Shown here: piece by piece, positions 1 to 8,353 of the stretch | Layout: each line of letters opens with the position of its first letter | How positions within the stretch are numbered: position 1 is the stretch's first letter | Assembly: GCA_013314755.1 (NCBI GenBank) | Contig: JABUFA010000015.1 | Coordinates: 20,898 to 84,897 of the forward strand | Reading direction: 5' to 3' | DNA: 64,000 nucleotides | Origin: Chthonomonadia bacterium | Lineage (GTDB): Bacteria; Armatimonadota; HRBIN16 | Position numbers and translations under genes: made by a program | The notes under the pieces: model-generated | Databases searched by the model: none | What the model saw: the letters and a program-made list of their open reading frames with translations, nothing else | Told to the model about the DNA's origin: nothing

Positions 1-319
1 GAGGGTAGGGGGCGGTACGCATGCAGACCCTGTCGCCCGATTTCTCTGAGAACGCCTGCAGAAGCTCTGCGGTGCGCCCGAACAGGATGGACGCCTGGTC
101 CAGCGTCGGCGCGACAATCACCTGCTTACAGCCCGGATACAGCAGTGCCAGCGCGGCGGTCTCCACCGCCAGCGATTCAGTCTTGCCCCATCTTCTGCCG
201 CAGGCTGCCACCTTCACGGGGTGCGTGTCCAGCATCCACTCGCGCTGTGCGGGGTGCGGCCTCCATCCCCACCACTCCTCTGCAGACCTCAACACCTCCT
301 GAGGACAATAACGCCACAT
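1..319 (-). CDS. Phage-type terminase large subunit, N-terminal part (cut by window edge)
   Basis: Read on the minus strand from an ATG at 319, about 106 codons stay open to the window edge, so the C-terminus is missing. GAGGTG lies 7-8 bases before the ATG, and an in-frame TGA lies about 18 codons upstream, so the start is well placed. Seen: a Trp-rich lead, HPAQREWML, then ACGRRWGKTES, a Walker A variant (GRRWGKT), followed about 25 residues later by a hydrophobic strand ending VIVAPT. That pattern is typical of the ATPase domain of terminase large subunits, which package DNA into phage capsids. The nuclease domain would lie outside the window. It could be a prophage or gene-transfer-agent remnant, as no other phage gene is visible here. 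Fold family fairly sure, exact subfamily not. Confidence 0.72.
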   Translation of the reverse strand, partial: MWRYCPQEVLRSAEEWWGWRPHPAQREWMLDTHPVKVAACGRRWGKTESLAVETAALALLYPGCKQVIVAPTLDQASILFGRTAELLQAFSEKSGDRVCMRTAPYP

Positions 320-369
320 GGGAATCACCTCAATCTGTAACCGCCTGCGGGTTATGCGGTCAACGTCGG

Positions 370-535
370 GTGTTCACTCCATATTTTGCGGAGGCTAATC
401 TACAGGAAACATCCCTTGCATCTGGAGGTTGCGGGCTACTTTGGACTGCTGAAGCTTGCTTCAGCGAATCCACGCCTGTGGCATTGTGCTGCTGAAGCAT
501 GGCTTCAGCACTCCATATCTTGCGGAGGCTCAGCT
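370..535. repeat. Interspersed palindromic repeats (GCTGAAGC/GCTTCAGC family)
   Basis: The 320-700 gap has no convincing gene. It carries two short perfect hairpins: GCTGAAGC-TT-GCTTCAGC at 448-465 and GCTGAAGC-ATG-GCTTCAGC at 491-509. A motif of the form CTCCATAT(T/C)TTGCGGAGGCT follows the second hairpin and also occurs near 377-396. The same hairpins and flanks recur at 25.55-25.80 kb, so this is a dispersed repeat family rather than a local terminator. Confidence 0.75.
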
Positions 536-700
536 GCGTGTTGCCTGCAACTTTCGGTCGCGAGGGCACACTGAAGGAGGCAGGGCATCCGTGTCGCGTC
601 GTGCCTTGACAGGGGTCTGCATAGCAACGTACAATTTGCAAGACGATGCCGGACACAGATTAGAAAGCAGGCACAGAGGTTTGCCGCTGAGGAGAAAACA

Positions 701-1672
701 GTGAATTACCGTTGCGTATGGTGTGGTTCGGACCAGCCGGGACGCACGTTTGTGGCGTGGGAACGGCTGTTTGGAATGGAGGGGGCGTTCGAGTACGCTG
801 AGTGTGCCCAGTGTGGCTCTCTGCAGATTCTTCAGCCTCCTGAAGACCTGAAACGCTACTATCCGCCCGAATACGATGCCTACAACGCCCTGCCCGATAC
901 CTATTACAGCGGCTGGCTGGGCACGGTGCGCCGGTGGCGTGACCGTACGGTGGCGACGGGCAGGGGGGGGCTGGGCAGGCTGGTTCTGCTCGTTCACCCC
1001 CAGCAGGACCCGCGCGTGCGCAGTATCCGCCTCTTGAACCTCACGCCGCAGTCGCGCGTGCTGGATGTAGGGTGTGGCAGTGGGCTGTTATTGCTCATCA
1101 TGTATGAAGTCGGCTTTCGTCATGTGGAGGGCATTGACCCCTATTATCCCTCCGACCGCCCGATTGGCGGTAAGGTGCCGGTGCATCGGTGCACGCTTGC
1201 CGAATATCTGGCACAGCATCCCGAACCGTACGACGTGCTGATGTATCATCATGTGCTGGAGCACGTGCCCAATCCCGAAGAGGAGCTCTCGCTGGCGAAG
1301 GGGTTGCTGAAGCCGGGTGGACGGGTGCTGGTGCGCGTGCCGCTGGCGGGTTCTTACCACTGGAAGCACTACGGCGTGGACTGGTTCCAGCTGGATGCCC
1401 CGCGCCATCTGAGCATTCCGACTGTGCAGGGGATGCGCACGCTGGCGGAGCGGTGCGGATATGTGGTGGAACACGTCGGCTTCGATGCCCTACCTCTGCA
1501 TCTGCACGCCAGCGAGCTGTACCGAAAGGGCATTCCCGGCTCACAGCATCGCCCGGAGATGCACAGCCCCGCGCAATGGAAGCAGTTCGCCCGGCTGACC
1601 GACAGGCTGAACCGTTCGGGCGAGGCGGATTCAGGGGTGTTTATCCTGCGCGGAGGGTCAGTTCGCGGGTAG
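701..1672 (+). CDS. Class I SAM-dependent methyltransferase with N-terminal zinc-ribbon-like CxxC pairs
   Basis: 323 residues from GTG at 701, with GAGGAG at 689-694 as ribosome binding site. The N-terminus has two CxxC pairs (CVWC near residue 5, CAQC near 36), the treble-clef-like arrangement often preceding Methyltransf_23/12 domains. The SAM-binding motif I is VLDVGCGSG near residue 120, with an acidic residue ending the next strand (EGID) and YHHVLEHVPNP later, all typical of small-molecule, lipid or sugar O/C-methyltransferases. The acceptor substrate cannot be read from the sequence. It stands alone on the plus strand, and its 3' end overlaps the convergent GerMN gene by 15 bases. Confidence 0.85.
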   Translation: MNYRCVWCGSDQPGRTFVAWERLFGMEGAFEYAECAQCGSLQILQPPEDLKRYYPPEYDAYNALPDTYYSGWLGTVRRWRDRTVATGRGGLGRLVLLVHPQQDPRVRSIRLLNLTPQSRVLDVGCGSGLLLLIMYEVGFRHVEGIDPYYPSDRPIGGKVPVHRCTLAEYLAQHPEPYDVLMYHHVLEHVPNPEEELSLAKGLLKPGGRVLVRVPLAGSYHWKHYGVDWFQLDAPRHLSIPTVQGMRTLAERCGYVVEHVGFDALPLHLHASELYRKGIPGSQHRPEMHSPAQWKQFARLTDRLNRSGEADSGVFILRGGSVRG

Positions 1673-2176
1673 CCCCTGGCGTACGGGTACAGGCTGGCTC
1701 AGGTCCACATGCTCGCCGATGGTGTCTATCTTTTTACCTTCCACCAGAATCCTCGCCTTCTCCACATCGGCAAACTGGGCGAGCGTCCGGCACAGGCTCT
1801 CCACAATCAACGCTTCGGTGGTAGAACCTCCGGGAAAGTTGTCCACTAACTCTCGGCTGAAGTCTACCTCCGCGATGCCATCCTCCACCTTGACACGCAG
1901 GAGGCGCGTGCCCTGGGGAAAGGGGCTATCGCGCGTGATCAGCAGATGTTCCAGCGCTATGCGCAGAGGGTCCTCGTCCGCGTTCACGGGAACAGGCTTC
2001 GCTTCCCAGCGGTAGGTATTGCCCTCGCTTATCGGCACATAGACCACCACGGAGGGCTTGGTCTGCACGGGACCAGGCTGAGGGGCTAAGCGCGGTCGCC
2101 TGCTGGCATACCAGTAGCCGCCTCCGAAAGCCAGCACCGCCAGCAGAATCACCGTCAGTATCCAGCGTATTCTCAT
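1658..2176 (-). CDS. GerMN-domain membrane-anchored or secreted protein
   Basis: 172 residues. Residues 1-24 are a membrane anchor or signal peptide (MRIRWIL then a hydrophobic run). After a short proline-rich linker, the C-terminal ~120 residues match the GerMN pattern: VVVYVP at the start, IALEHLL, GTRLLRVKVEDGIAEVDFS, and TTEALIVESLCRTLAQF. GerMN domains occur in spore germination GerM and in many non-sporulating bacteria as envelope proteins. The gene sits 3 bases downstream of the amidase gene, so the two are almost certainly co-transcribed, and a role in cell-wall metabolism is inferred from that. The terminal 15 bases overlap the convergent methyltransferase gene. Confidence 0.82.
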   Translation of the reverse strand: MRIRWILTVILLAVLAFGGGYWYASRRPRLAPQPGPVQTKPSVVVYVPISEGNTYRWEAKPVPVNADEDPLRIALEHLLITRDSPFPQGTRLLRVKVEDGIAEVDFSRELVDNFPGGSTTEALIVESLCRTLAQFADVEKARILVEGKKIDTIGEHVDLSQPVPVRQGLPAN

Positions 2177-2179
2177 CTT

Positions 2180-3658
2180 CTACAGAGGCTCCGGTATCTG
2201 TATCTGCTCGTCTTCGCTCTGATTGGCGGCAGGGCGGATTTCTACCTCTTCCTGCGCCATTCTCTGCTCCTTTTCCCCTTCAATATACGCTTTCAGCCCC
2301 GCCACAATCGCCTCGGCGACCTTCTTCTGGAACTTCGGGTCCTTCAGTTTGGCGCGGTCGGTGTCGTTGTTGATGTATGCCACCTCAATCAACACGGCGG
2401 GCATCTCGCTTCGGCGCAGGACGGCAAAGCCCGACTGGTAGATAGCGGTGTCGGTCTGCGCGCCGCGGTTGGGCAGTCCCGTCACGGCGGAAACATGTTT
2501 CTGTATCGCCTGCGCCAGCGCACGCCCGTCGGGGTCGGAGGCGTGAAAGTAGGTGGTGGTGCCGCTGGCGGAGTTCGGCTTTGGCGTGGAGTCGCAATGG
2601 ATGCTGATGAAGAAATCCGCGCCCTTTTCGTTCGCCAGTTTGGGGCGGTCGTACAGGTCTACGGTGCTATCGTCCTCGCGCGTCATGGTGACGGTGGCTT
2701 TCTCCTTCACCAGCAGGTCGCGCACCATCAGCGCAATGGCGAGGGTAATGTCCTTCTCGTACACGATTCCATCCGCGCCTCTGCCCACCGCGCCCTTTGA
2801 GGTCCCGCCGTGTCCGGGGTCTATCACGATATGCTTTTCGGAAAGCTTGCCGTGTGCGTTTCGCGGTCGGTTCACGGCGAGCGTGATAATGGGCTTTTCC
2901 TTGTCGTATTCCACGCGGAGGCTGGCGGCGCGGGTGGTTCGGATGACCAGTGCGGAGCGTGCGCCCTTGGTGTCCCCGCTGAACTGCACCTGCTCAATCA
3001 GGGGGTGCTTCACGCTCCAGTCGGCAGGCAGTCCGTCGCCCGGTTTGACCTGCGGCATCTCCAGGATGGTGGTGTAACCTTCCTTCAGCGGGCGCAAGCG
3101 CACAGGCACTCTGCGGCTGAGCTGCATCTGCAAGCGCGCCTCTTCCCCATCCGCCAGCCATTGCGCCTGAAGCAGGTCGGCAGGCGGTGGTGGAGGGGGA
3201 GGATTGTTTTTGGCAGGAGTGCTGGCTGTGCGCGGTTTGTCGCTGGCTGGTGAAGGCGCAGTGCCGAGCGCGAGTGTGGCGAGGTTTCCCTCGGAAGCGG
3301 TAGAAAAGGCGAACGGCGTCTCCTCGCGCAGGTCTAACACCACGCGCACCACGCCCTCCTTGAACTGCGCCCAGCGTATCCTTTCCACGGCGGTTGGGGT
3401 ATCGCCCTCTGGCTGGATGGTCTCTGGCGGCAGGGTGCAGGGCGAGATGTCTATCACCGCGCGCAGCGGCTCACGCAGGGTAAAGGTCTGGAAGTTGACC
3501 TTGCCAGAGGTTACTACGTGCAGGACGCTCTCTTCCCAGCGCAGTGCCTGCAGGGTGGGCAGGGGGGCGACAGATTCCGTCTGCTGAGCGTGCATTTGCC
3601 CAGCCATGCGCCAGACCAGAAACACCACCATCAGCACGCGCCACGCCGCCGGCACCAC
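2180..3658 (-). CDS. N-acetylmuramoyl-L-alanine amidase (AMIN + Amidase_3)
   Basis: 492 residues from GTG at 3658, with AAGGAGG just upstream. Residues 1-24 form a signal peptide. An AMIN-like beta domain (about 35-130), a Pro-rich linker with a run of prolines near 150-160 and a second AMIN-like stretch (about 165-270) precede the catalytic domain (about 275-460). Zinc and catalytic residues are visible: His in IVIDPGHGG, Glu in YEKDITLAI, His in FISIHCDS, and the general-base Glu in VLIEVAYINN. The enzyme cleaves the amide between muramic acid and the stem peptide in the periplasm, as AmiA/B/C do in daughter-cell separation; AMIN domains target it to the wall or septum. Followed closely by the GerMN gene, preceded 9 bases earlier by cutA. 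Confidence 0.93.
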   Translation of the reverse strand: MVPAAWRVLMVVFLVWRMAGQMHAQQTESVAPLPTLQALRWEESVLHVVTSGKVNFQTFTLREPLRAVIDISPCTLPPETIQPEGDTPTAVERIRWAQFKEGVVRVVLDLREETPFAFSTASEGNLATLALGTAPSPASDKPRTASTPAKNNPPPPPPPADLLQAQWLADGEEARLQMQLSRRVPVRLRPLKEGYTTILEMPQVKPGDGLPADWSVKHPLIEQVQFSGDTKGARSALVIRTTRAASLRVEYDKEKPIITLAVNRPRNAHGKLSEKHIVIDPGHGGTSKGAVGRGADGIVYEKDITLAIALMVRDLLVKEKATVTMTREDDSTVDLYDRPKLANEKGADFFISIHCDSTPKPNSASGTTTYFHASDPDGRALAQAIQKHVSAVTGLPNRGAQTDTAIYQSGFAVLRRSEMPAVLIEVAYINNDTDRAKLKDPKFQKKVAEAIVAGLKAYIEGEKEQRMAQEEVEIRPAANQSEDEQIQIPEPL

Positions 3659-3667
3659 GCCACCTCC

Positions 3668-3997
3668 TTATCTGTCCGCACTATTCTCGCTTTGAGGGCA
3701 AATCTCCTCTTTCAACCAGCTGGCAAATTCATTATTGATTTTCGGCACATCTATCTGCGCGATGAAGTTGGTGTAGGAGATATGGCGGCGCACCTCGTCG
3801 GCGACGGCTTCGTACAGCTCGGGCTCGGTTTTGACGATAAGCACCGTTTCCGGCTCTTCGGTGATTTCGCCTTTCCAGCGATAGGCGCAGGTGATGGGGA
3901 ACCAGTTGGTGCACACCGCCAGCCGTTTCTCCAGCAAAGCCCGCGAAATCGTCCGCGCTTCCTCATCGGTGTTCAGGGTAATGTACAGGATGACCAT
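3668..3997 (-). CDS. cutA: CutA-like divalent-cation tolerance protein
   Basis: 109 residues, the usual CutA1 length. The ATG at 3997 is preceded by GGAGGG. Recognisable CutA elements are the opening beta strand ILYITLNTDEEARTIS, LLEKRLAVCTNWFPI (family consensus LAACVN), the aromatic YRWKGEI, VLIVKT and the C-terminal INNEFASWLKEE. CutA1 is a small ferredoxin-like trimer linked to copper tolerance, although its biochemical role is debated. It lies 9 bases upstream of the amidase gene on the same strand and probably heads the cutA-amidase-GerMN operon. Confidence 0.92.
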   Translation of the reverse strand: MVILYITLNTDEEARTISRALLEKRLAVCTNWFPITCAYRWKGEITEEPETVLIVKTEPELYEAVADEVRRHISYTNFIAQIDVPKINNEFASWLKEEICPQSENSADR

Positions 3998-3999
3998 GA

Positions 4000-4265
4000 T
4001 TATCCCTCCGCCTTGCTGAACTGCATAACAGTATACCGTATCTGGAAGGTTCGCTCTCCAAATTGGCGAGTTGTCTTATCTCTGAGAGGGCGAGGTTCCT
4101 GCCGAATCGGTTGAGGTATCAGCCCCCCTGTTGTCCCCCCGCAAGCAGGGGGACACTTCCTCCCCGTCTGCGTGAGGTCGGGTGGGGCTATCCTGCCTCG
4201 GCGAGGGATTTCCGCTGTGGAGGACAAGGCTCCTGCCGGGGCGTCTTGGTGCTAAAGCGGGTTTT
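4000..4265. repeat. Intergenic stretch with repeat-like hairpins, no supported gene
   Basis: Holds GC-rich repeat-like sequence. A hairpin with arms TGTCCCCC and GGGGGACA lies at 4132-4155. Sequences of the form GAGGGCGAGG-TTCCTGCC (about 4086-4103) and GGAGGACAAGGCTCCTGCC (about 4217-4236) resemble a copy near 17.62 kb (GGAGGACGAGGCTCCCGCC). The open frame across it looks like translated repeat and is not called. Confidence 0.5.
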
Positions 4266-4641
4266 TCACATTCGCCCCAGCAGTATAATCACCGCTATCG
4301 CCAGGAAGAAGGAAACAGCAATGCCCTGCAGAAAACCCGACCACCAAATATTCCGTCTCTCGTCGTTGCTGATATCCGTGCGCGAGAACAAAACTAGGGC
4401 AGCTGTTGCAGCCACTCCGAGTGACAAAACGCCAATAAGGTCAGACTGCTCTTCTTTCAACGGCAGGTATCGGAGCGCGAGTGCTGACATCAGAACGAAA
4501 ATGTTCATAGCCCCCGCCACGACATGACGAAGCCATCGACGATCCCCCTGTCCTTTGGGCATTCCTCCAGCCAAGCCCAATCGCGAGGGCGGTCACCACT
4601 ATTCCAATGCCCAGGACAGGCGGTATTGTGTGTTCCGTCAT
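4266..4641 (-). pseudogene. Small multi-pass membrane protein, frameshifted
   Basis: The ATG at 4641 has a good ribosome site (GGAGG, 8-base spacing) and starts MTEHTIPPVLGIGIVVTALA, a membrane segment. That frame then becomes non-hydrophobic. The adjacent frame, running to 4266, encodes three more membrane segments (MNIFVLMSALAL, LIGVLSLGVAATAALVLF, GIAVSFFLAIAVIILLG). Removing one base from the run of five C at 4544-4548 (G on the coding strand) joins the two frames into a continuous four-helix protein of about 124 residues. This may be a real mutation, a phase-variable tract or an assembly error. No family recognised. It is the last gene of the Rhs-associated minus-strand block. Confidence 0.55.
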
Positions 4642-4739
4642 TGTTTGCGCCTCCGACCTTGCATCGCTCACAGGATAGACATACACTGAAACGGCAAAAG
4701 AAACCCGACGAGCCTACCCGATGCTTTCCGCTGCTCCAA

Positions 4740-5405
4740 TCAGTGTAGCGACACAGTTGACCGTTCCCATATCAAGAAGCCTTCCAGGTCGTAAGCCTCT
4801 GCAATAAGGAACTGAGCGTGCCTGACAAGATACTCCAGCTCCTCTACCGTTCCCGGACGCCTCTTTACCGACCAGGATAGGACCGCTTGGTCGGGAATCC
4901 GAGACAGTATCCCCACGGTGGATGGGTAAGCCATCTCTACCATGGAGATACTGCGGTCGATAATTTCCGGGTCGGTGTCCGTTTCAAGCAAATACGTATA
5001 CACCTCTTTGTCGCCGACGATTACAAACCGTATCTCCTCCTCTGGGGGCAACCAATCGTGAAGCCAGTTCCCGAACAGAGCGATAGATTGTGGCACGTTG
5101 CTCAGGTACTGGCGCACGAACTCGGTGAGGTGCTCCTGCGTGGAGTATATCGGCACTATTATCCCTTTGTCCGTCCTGACTATAGGCGCGTCATCGGGAA
5201 CTGGTACTACCCCACCCCACTTAAAGTTATTTACCTGCTCGGCGCTCAGCCCGGGCGGCAGGTAAGTATAGACCTGTCCCCGTCTAAGGTCAAGATGGTT
5301 CAGCAGCAATTCCGCCAGCGTCTTATGGAGTTCCTCCCCTTCCTCCAGAAAAGAACGGATATAATCTACTGCCTCCTCACCGAGGTCGTATCGAACAACG
5401 TCCAT
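4740..5405 (-). CDS. Hypothetical protein, Rhs-locus accessory gene
   Basis: 221 residues from ATG at 5405; AAGGAGG lies six bases before this ATG, so the longer upstream reading (to 5474) is less likely. Soluble and acidic, without signal peptide or membrane segment. The N-terminal half is helical (EEAVDYIRSFLEEGEELHKTLAELLLNHL); the middle has beta-like stretches (VIVGDKEVYTYLLE). No catalytic motif is evident. It lies downstream of the HEAT-repeat gene and of a displaced Rhs tip, which makes an immunity or accessory role possible, but that rests on position only. Confidence 0.6.
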   Translation of the reverse strand: MDVVRYDLGEEAVDYIRSFLEEGEELHKTLAELLLNHLDLRRGQVYTYLPPGLSAEQVNNFKWGGVVPVPDDAPIVRTDKGIIVPIYSTQEHLTEFVRQYLSNVPQSIALFGNWLHDWLPPEEEIRFVIVGDKEVYTYLLETDTDPEIIDRSISMVEMAYPSTVGILSRIPDQAVLSWSVKRRPGTVEELEYLVRHAQFLIAEAYDLEGFLIWERSTVSLH

Positions 5406-5558
5406 TGTCATCCTCCTTCGGAACAACCTCACTTGTCCTGACGCCTTTCGCCTCGTTGCCTGAGTAATCGCCATCTGAGGTAGACATCAGATGTAACAGT
5501 GAATGCGCTTTGCTGTTTGTGTGTTATCCTTCGGTTCTCCTCCCGTCGTTCTACATCC

Positions 5559-6209
5559 TTAGCACTCTGTGTCCGTGATGGTTTCATATTCGATAGATTG
5601 ACCAAGCCGGTCTAGTACTCGCCGAAATGACTCGCGCGCGGCAACTGTTTTCTCGGTCTGTAAAGCCTGTTCCACCGCATGATAGATTACCCCTGTATCT
5701 GCGATGTTTTCCTGAAGAATTTCCAGCAAGGTGTTTGCGACGGCGCAACGAATACGGTAAGAACGATGCGACAGTAATGAAAGGATGTAGTCAAGGTAAC
5801 CTCTGTCTCCGAAGCGATACAGGGCATAGCCCATGTTCAGTTTAGGAAAAGGGTGAGTCTCCAGCCTGAATGCTTCCTCCACGATTCGCTGAATATGAAG
5901 AGTTCTGTAGCGGATGACGTTCATGTCGCCAATGGCAGCCGCTGCCCAGCCGCGCACTAACCACGACCGGTCGGCTAAGGCTGCCACGAGAAACGGCAGG
6001 ACCGAAGGTTTTTCCCAATAGCCAAGCTGCTCTGCTGCAGAACAGCGCACCACATCCTCTGGGTCAAACAACAGGCTACTTTTCAGGGCTCTCAGCACGC
6101 GCGGATGACGATACTGCGCCAATTCCTCTATCGCATCGCATCTCTCGGTGGAATCAGGAGAGGACAGACGATTTAACAGGTAGACCATGTTCTTACGCTT
6201 TTCAGGCAT
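5559..6209 (-). CDS. HEAT-repeat protein, candidate immunity protein for Rhs tip 1
   Basis: 216 residues if started at the ATG at 6209, 25 bases after the stop of the Rhs tip ORF; a longer frame to 6299 overlaps that ORF. Repeating helical pairs are visible: DSTERCDAIEELAQYRHPRVLRAL, DPEDVVRCSAAEQLGYWEKPSVLPFL, RSWLVRGWAAAAIGDM, and later RSYRIRCAVANTLLEIL. These are HEAT-like alpha-solenoid repeats of about 30 residues with the usual Arg/Asp and Ala pattern. HEAT solenoids bind protein partners and have no catalytic role. The placement immediately after an Rhs toxin-tip ORF fits an immunity protein, which is inference. A general scaffold protein cannot be excluded. Confidence 0.78.
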   Translation of the reverse strand: MPEKRKNMVYLLNRLSSPDSTERCDAIEELAQYRHPRVLRALKSSLLFDPEDVVRCSAAEQLGYWEKPSVLPFLVAALADRSWLVRGWAAAAIGDMNVIRYRTLHIQRIVEEAFRLETHPFPKLNMGYALYRFGDRGYLDYILSLLSHRSYRIRCAVANTLLEILQENIADTGVIYHAVEQALQTEKTVAARESFRRVLDRLGQSIEYETITDTEC

Positions 6210-6234
6210 AACCCCATCTTCCCCCCCTCTGAAG

Positions 6235-6882
6235 TTACGCCACCATATCAAGCGTACGCAACTCATCTTCGATTCTACGCTGGCAGTATCTTCCGTCATC
6301 TATAAAGAGAACCTCTGCTCTTTTCTTTTTGTTACGCTGCTGCCTAGCTTTCTCCTCTCGCCTGTACCTGTCTCGTTCGTGCGGTGGCAACGACCTATCA
6401 CGCGCCCGTTGGCGAACGACGTCATCAGGAAGATCTTGTAGTCCCGTATCGCGCAATCTCTCCTTGCCCTTTTTACCTCTTGCCTCCAGAATGACAAGTC
6501 CGATAACAATTGCAGCACCGATAACATCTCCTATTGGGAGAGGGCCGTCAATCGCCGCTGCTCCTGCAGCAGCCCCCAACGCCCCTGCTACAGGCGTAGT
6601 TCCACCCGGATCGACCGAATTGACAGGCTCATGCTCGCAATACAGATACGGGTGTTCACTCAACACCGCATCCCGGCTAATGAACCTCCCAACCTGCGGG
6701 TCATAGTACCGAGCGCCCACATGCAGTAAACCCGCATCGCCATCGTCCCGATAGCCCCACGCACCCGCACAACGATACGGGTTAGCACTGCTACCCCACT
6801 GCGCCACCGGATTGCCAAAACCATCGCTTGTGAAGGTGCTCGTCACCGTTAGGAGTGGTGCCTTTTGCAGCGCGGGAAACAC
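6235..6882 (-). CDS. Displaced Rhs 3' end with variable C-terminal tip (tip 1, core type B)
   Basis: 215 residues. From about residue 12 it is the end of an Rhs core: TSDGFGNPVAQWG, GYRDDGDAGLLHVGARYYDPQVGRF, then YLYCEHEPVNSVDPGG, which marks the usual core/tip border. The tip (about residues 95-215) has a glycine/alanine-rich hydrophobic stretch and then a very basic segment with PDDVVRQRARDRSLPPHERDRYRR and RNKKKR. The tip resembles polymorphic-toxin C-termini in layout, but no toxin family is assigned. There is no signal peptide and no YD-repeat shell, so alone it cannot be a delivered effector; it is best read as an orphan tip. It starts 13 bases after the upstream gene stops and is followed by the HEAT gene. 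Confidence 0.8.
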   Translation of the reverse strand: MFPALQKAPLLTVTSTFTSDGFGNPVAQWGSSANPYRCAGAWGYRDDGDAGLLHVGARYYDPQVGRFISRDAVLSEHPYLYCEHEPVNSVDPGGTTPVAGALGAAAGAAAIDGPLPIGDVIGAAIVIGLVILEARGKKGKERLRDTGLQDLPDDVVRQRARDRSLPPHERDRYRREEKARQQRNKKKRAEVLFIDDGRYCQRRIEDELRTLDMVA

Positions 6883-6894
6883 GGAGGCGGTCGT

Positions 6895-8337
6895 CTACAT
6901 GACAACCGTGATCTGGTTTACCCGAGCCTCCACCCCATCGAAAACTACGGATTCCCCCAGCAAAGCCTGTCCTTCACGCTTGACTTGCTCCGCCTGCTCC
7001 ACATTGCCGGTAGCAGACGCCAGCTTTTCGGTCAGACTAAAAAGATTTCTCAACCTATCCTTAACCACCGCTTCGGAAGGGTAATAGCACCAGTCAGGCG
7101 ATGGCAGTGTTCCCCATGCCTTAGCAACGAAACGACAAGCTAGCCGAAGTCGCCGATGGGCATAATGTAGCCGAGCCACCTCGATCAATGCCTCGATATA
7201 CTTTTGAGACCGGCGCAGCAGGCGATGAAACGTTCGCAATGCCTCTTTGTAGTTACGTCTGAACATCAGTTCGCCCCACCTGAACAGGGGTAACTCTTCC
7301 GATGGCGCTAGTGCGTGCCATTGGGCGATGTAGTGCATCTCTGCTTCGACATCTTGTGCTTTAGCAGCACTCTCCGCAGCATAAGCTAGCATCCGACGTT
7401 CTTGCCACGTTTTCCAGCCATCCAGCAAGATGTCAACATCCGCTGGAAGATCGCTCAACAGGGTAAACGCTTGTTCGTAGTTGCCGTTGTGCAACTGATG
7501 CGTAATGACTGCACATTGCTGAGCCAGTTCCAACAAACGCTTTACTGGAGTGTGGTCTACTACCGAAAGTAGCGAAGTGGTCTCAAGATGATACTGACCC
7601 GTAGGCGAAAACGAATCGCGGAGCCAGCGCAGGTAACCATCACTATCACCCAGTATAGCAATCCCCGCTTCTATCACCTGACGAGCCTGGTTTACGCTGC
7701 CCGTCAGGGCTAAAGCAGCAAAGGTCACCTCGTATAGTTCTTCGAGCGTCACACGAATGATAGTTTCGCTGGGGTAATATATCCATTCTGGCTTCCGTAA
7801 AACCTGCCAGCTTCGTTGAGCAAACCTCATCATGTCTCTTACCGCTGCTCTTTGGTCGGCAGACCGCTTCTGTCCGAGCGAGTTCACTCGATGCACGGCA
7901 CACCGTGCCATCCACGTCCAGCCCTCAATGGAACGAGGGCATCGCCTCAGCAATTCCCATAGTTCCTGCTCCGCAGAGCGATAATTACCAGCCATAATCA
8001 TGTCCTCGGCCAGGAGCAAACGGGGCAACAAAGCAGAAGGCTCATGGATGACCTGCTCCTTTCGCCACCTCAGGGCATTTTCCCAATCGTCCACCTCCTC
8101 ATATCGCATTGCCAGTTCATCCAGCGCGTCAGTAATAATTTCGCTTGCATAAGGCGCAAAGCCCTCTCCACCGTTCGCCAAAACGGAGTGCGCTGTCGAC
8201 AAAGCAAGTTCCCCTTCTCCTCGGCTAAGGTGTTTTGATGCCCTTTCCAGAAGACAGGCGTTCTCTAGGCATCTCCGAGCATCTTCAAAGGATACTGCTT
8301 TTAGCCATTCAGCCTCGCCCATGGTATTTCTTTTCAA
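6895..8337 (-). CDS. TPR-like helical-repeat protein with an internal duplication
   Basis: 480 residues from TTG at 8337 (GGAGAGG a few bases upstream); an ATG five codons later is an alternative. All-helical, rich in Ala, Leu and Arg, with TPR-like pairs (YEEVDDWENALRWRKEQ, AGNYRSAEQELWELLRRCP, RRNYKEALRTFHRLLRR). Two halves show an internal repeat: PEWIYYPSETIIRVTLEELYE in the first half and PDWCYYPSEAVVKDRLRNLF near the C-terminus, each followed by a segment ending in ILGDS or LLGES. It lies directly after Rhs tip 2 (16-base gap) and before tip 1, the position expected of an immunity or adaptor gene. No enzymatic motif seen. Confidence 0.75.
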   Translation of the reverse strand: MKRNTMGEAEWLKAVSFEDARRCLENACLLERASKHLSRGEGELALSTAHSVLANGGEGFAPYASEIITDALDELAMRYEEVDDWENALRWRKEQVIHEPSALLPRLLLAEDMIMAGNYRSAEQELWELLRRCPRSIEGWTWMARCAVHRVNSLGQKRSADQRAAVRDMMRFAQRSWQVLRKPEWIYYPSETIIRVTLEELYEVTFAALALTGSVNQARQVIEAGIAILGDSDGYLRWLRDSFSPTGQYHLETTSLLSVVDHTPVKRLLELAQQCAVITHQLHNGNYEQAFTLLSDLPADVDILLDGWKTWQERRMLAYAAESAAKAQDVEAEMHYIAQWHALAPSEELPLFRWGELMFRRNYKEALRTFHRLLRRSQKYIEALIEVARLHYAHRRLRLACRFVAKAWGTLPSPDWCYYPSEAVVKDRLRNLFSLTEKLASATGNVEQAEQVKREGQALLGESVVFDGVEARVNQITVVM

Positions 8338-8353
8338 TCATCCTCTCCACAGC

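Noticed and set aside
370..535. CRISPR-like spacing of short palindromes (also near 25.5 kb)
   Set aside because: Unit length and spacing vary, flanks are not spacers of uniform size, and no cas gene is near.
530..997. 155-residue minus-strand open frame
   Set aside because: Lies antisense to the well-supported methyltransferase and runs over repeats; no family features.
4000..4227. 75-residue open frame on the minus strand between cutA and the membrane gene
   Set aside because: Composition reads as translated GC-rich repeats and hairpins, no ribosome site or domain; not called.
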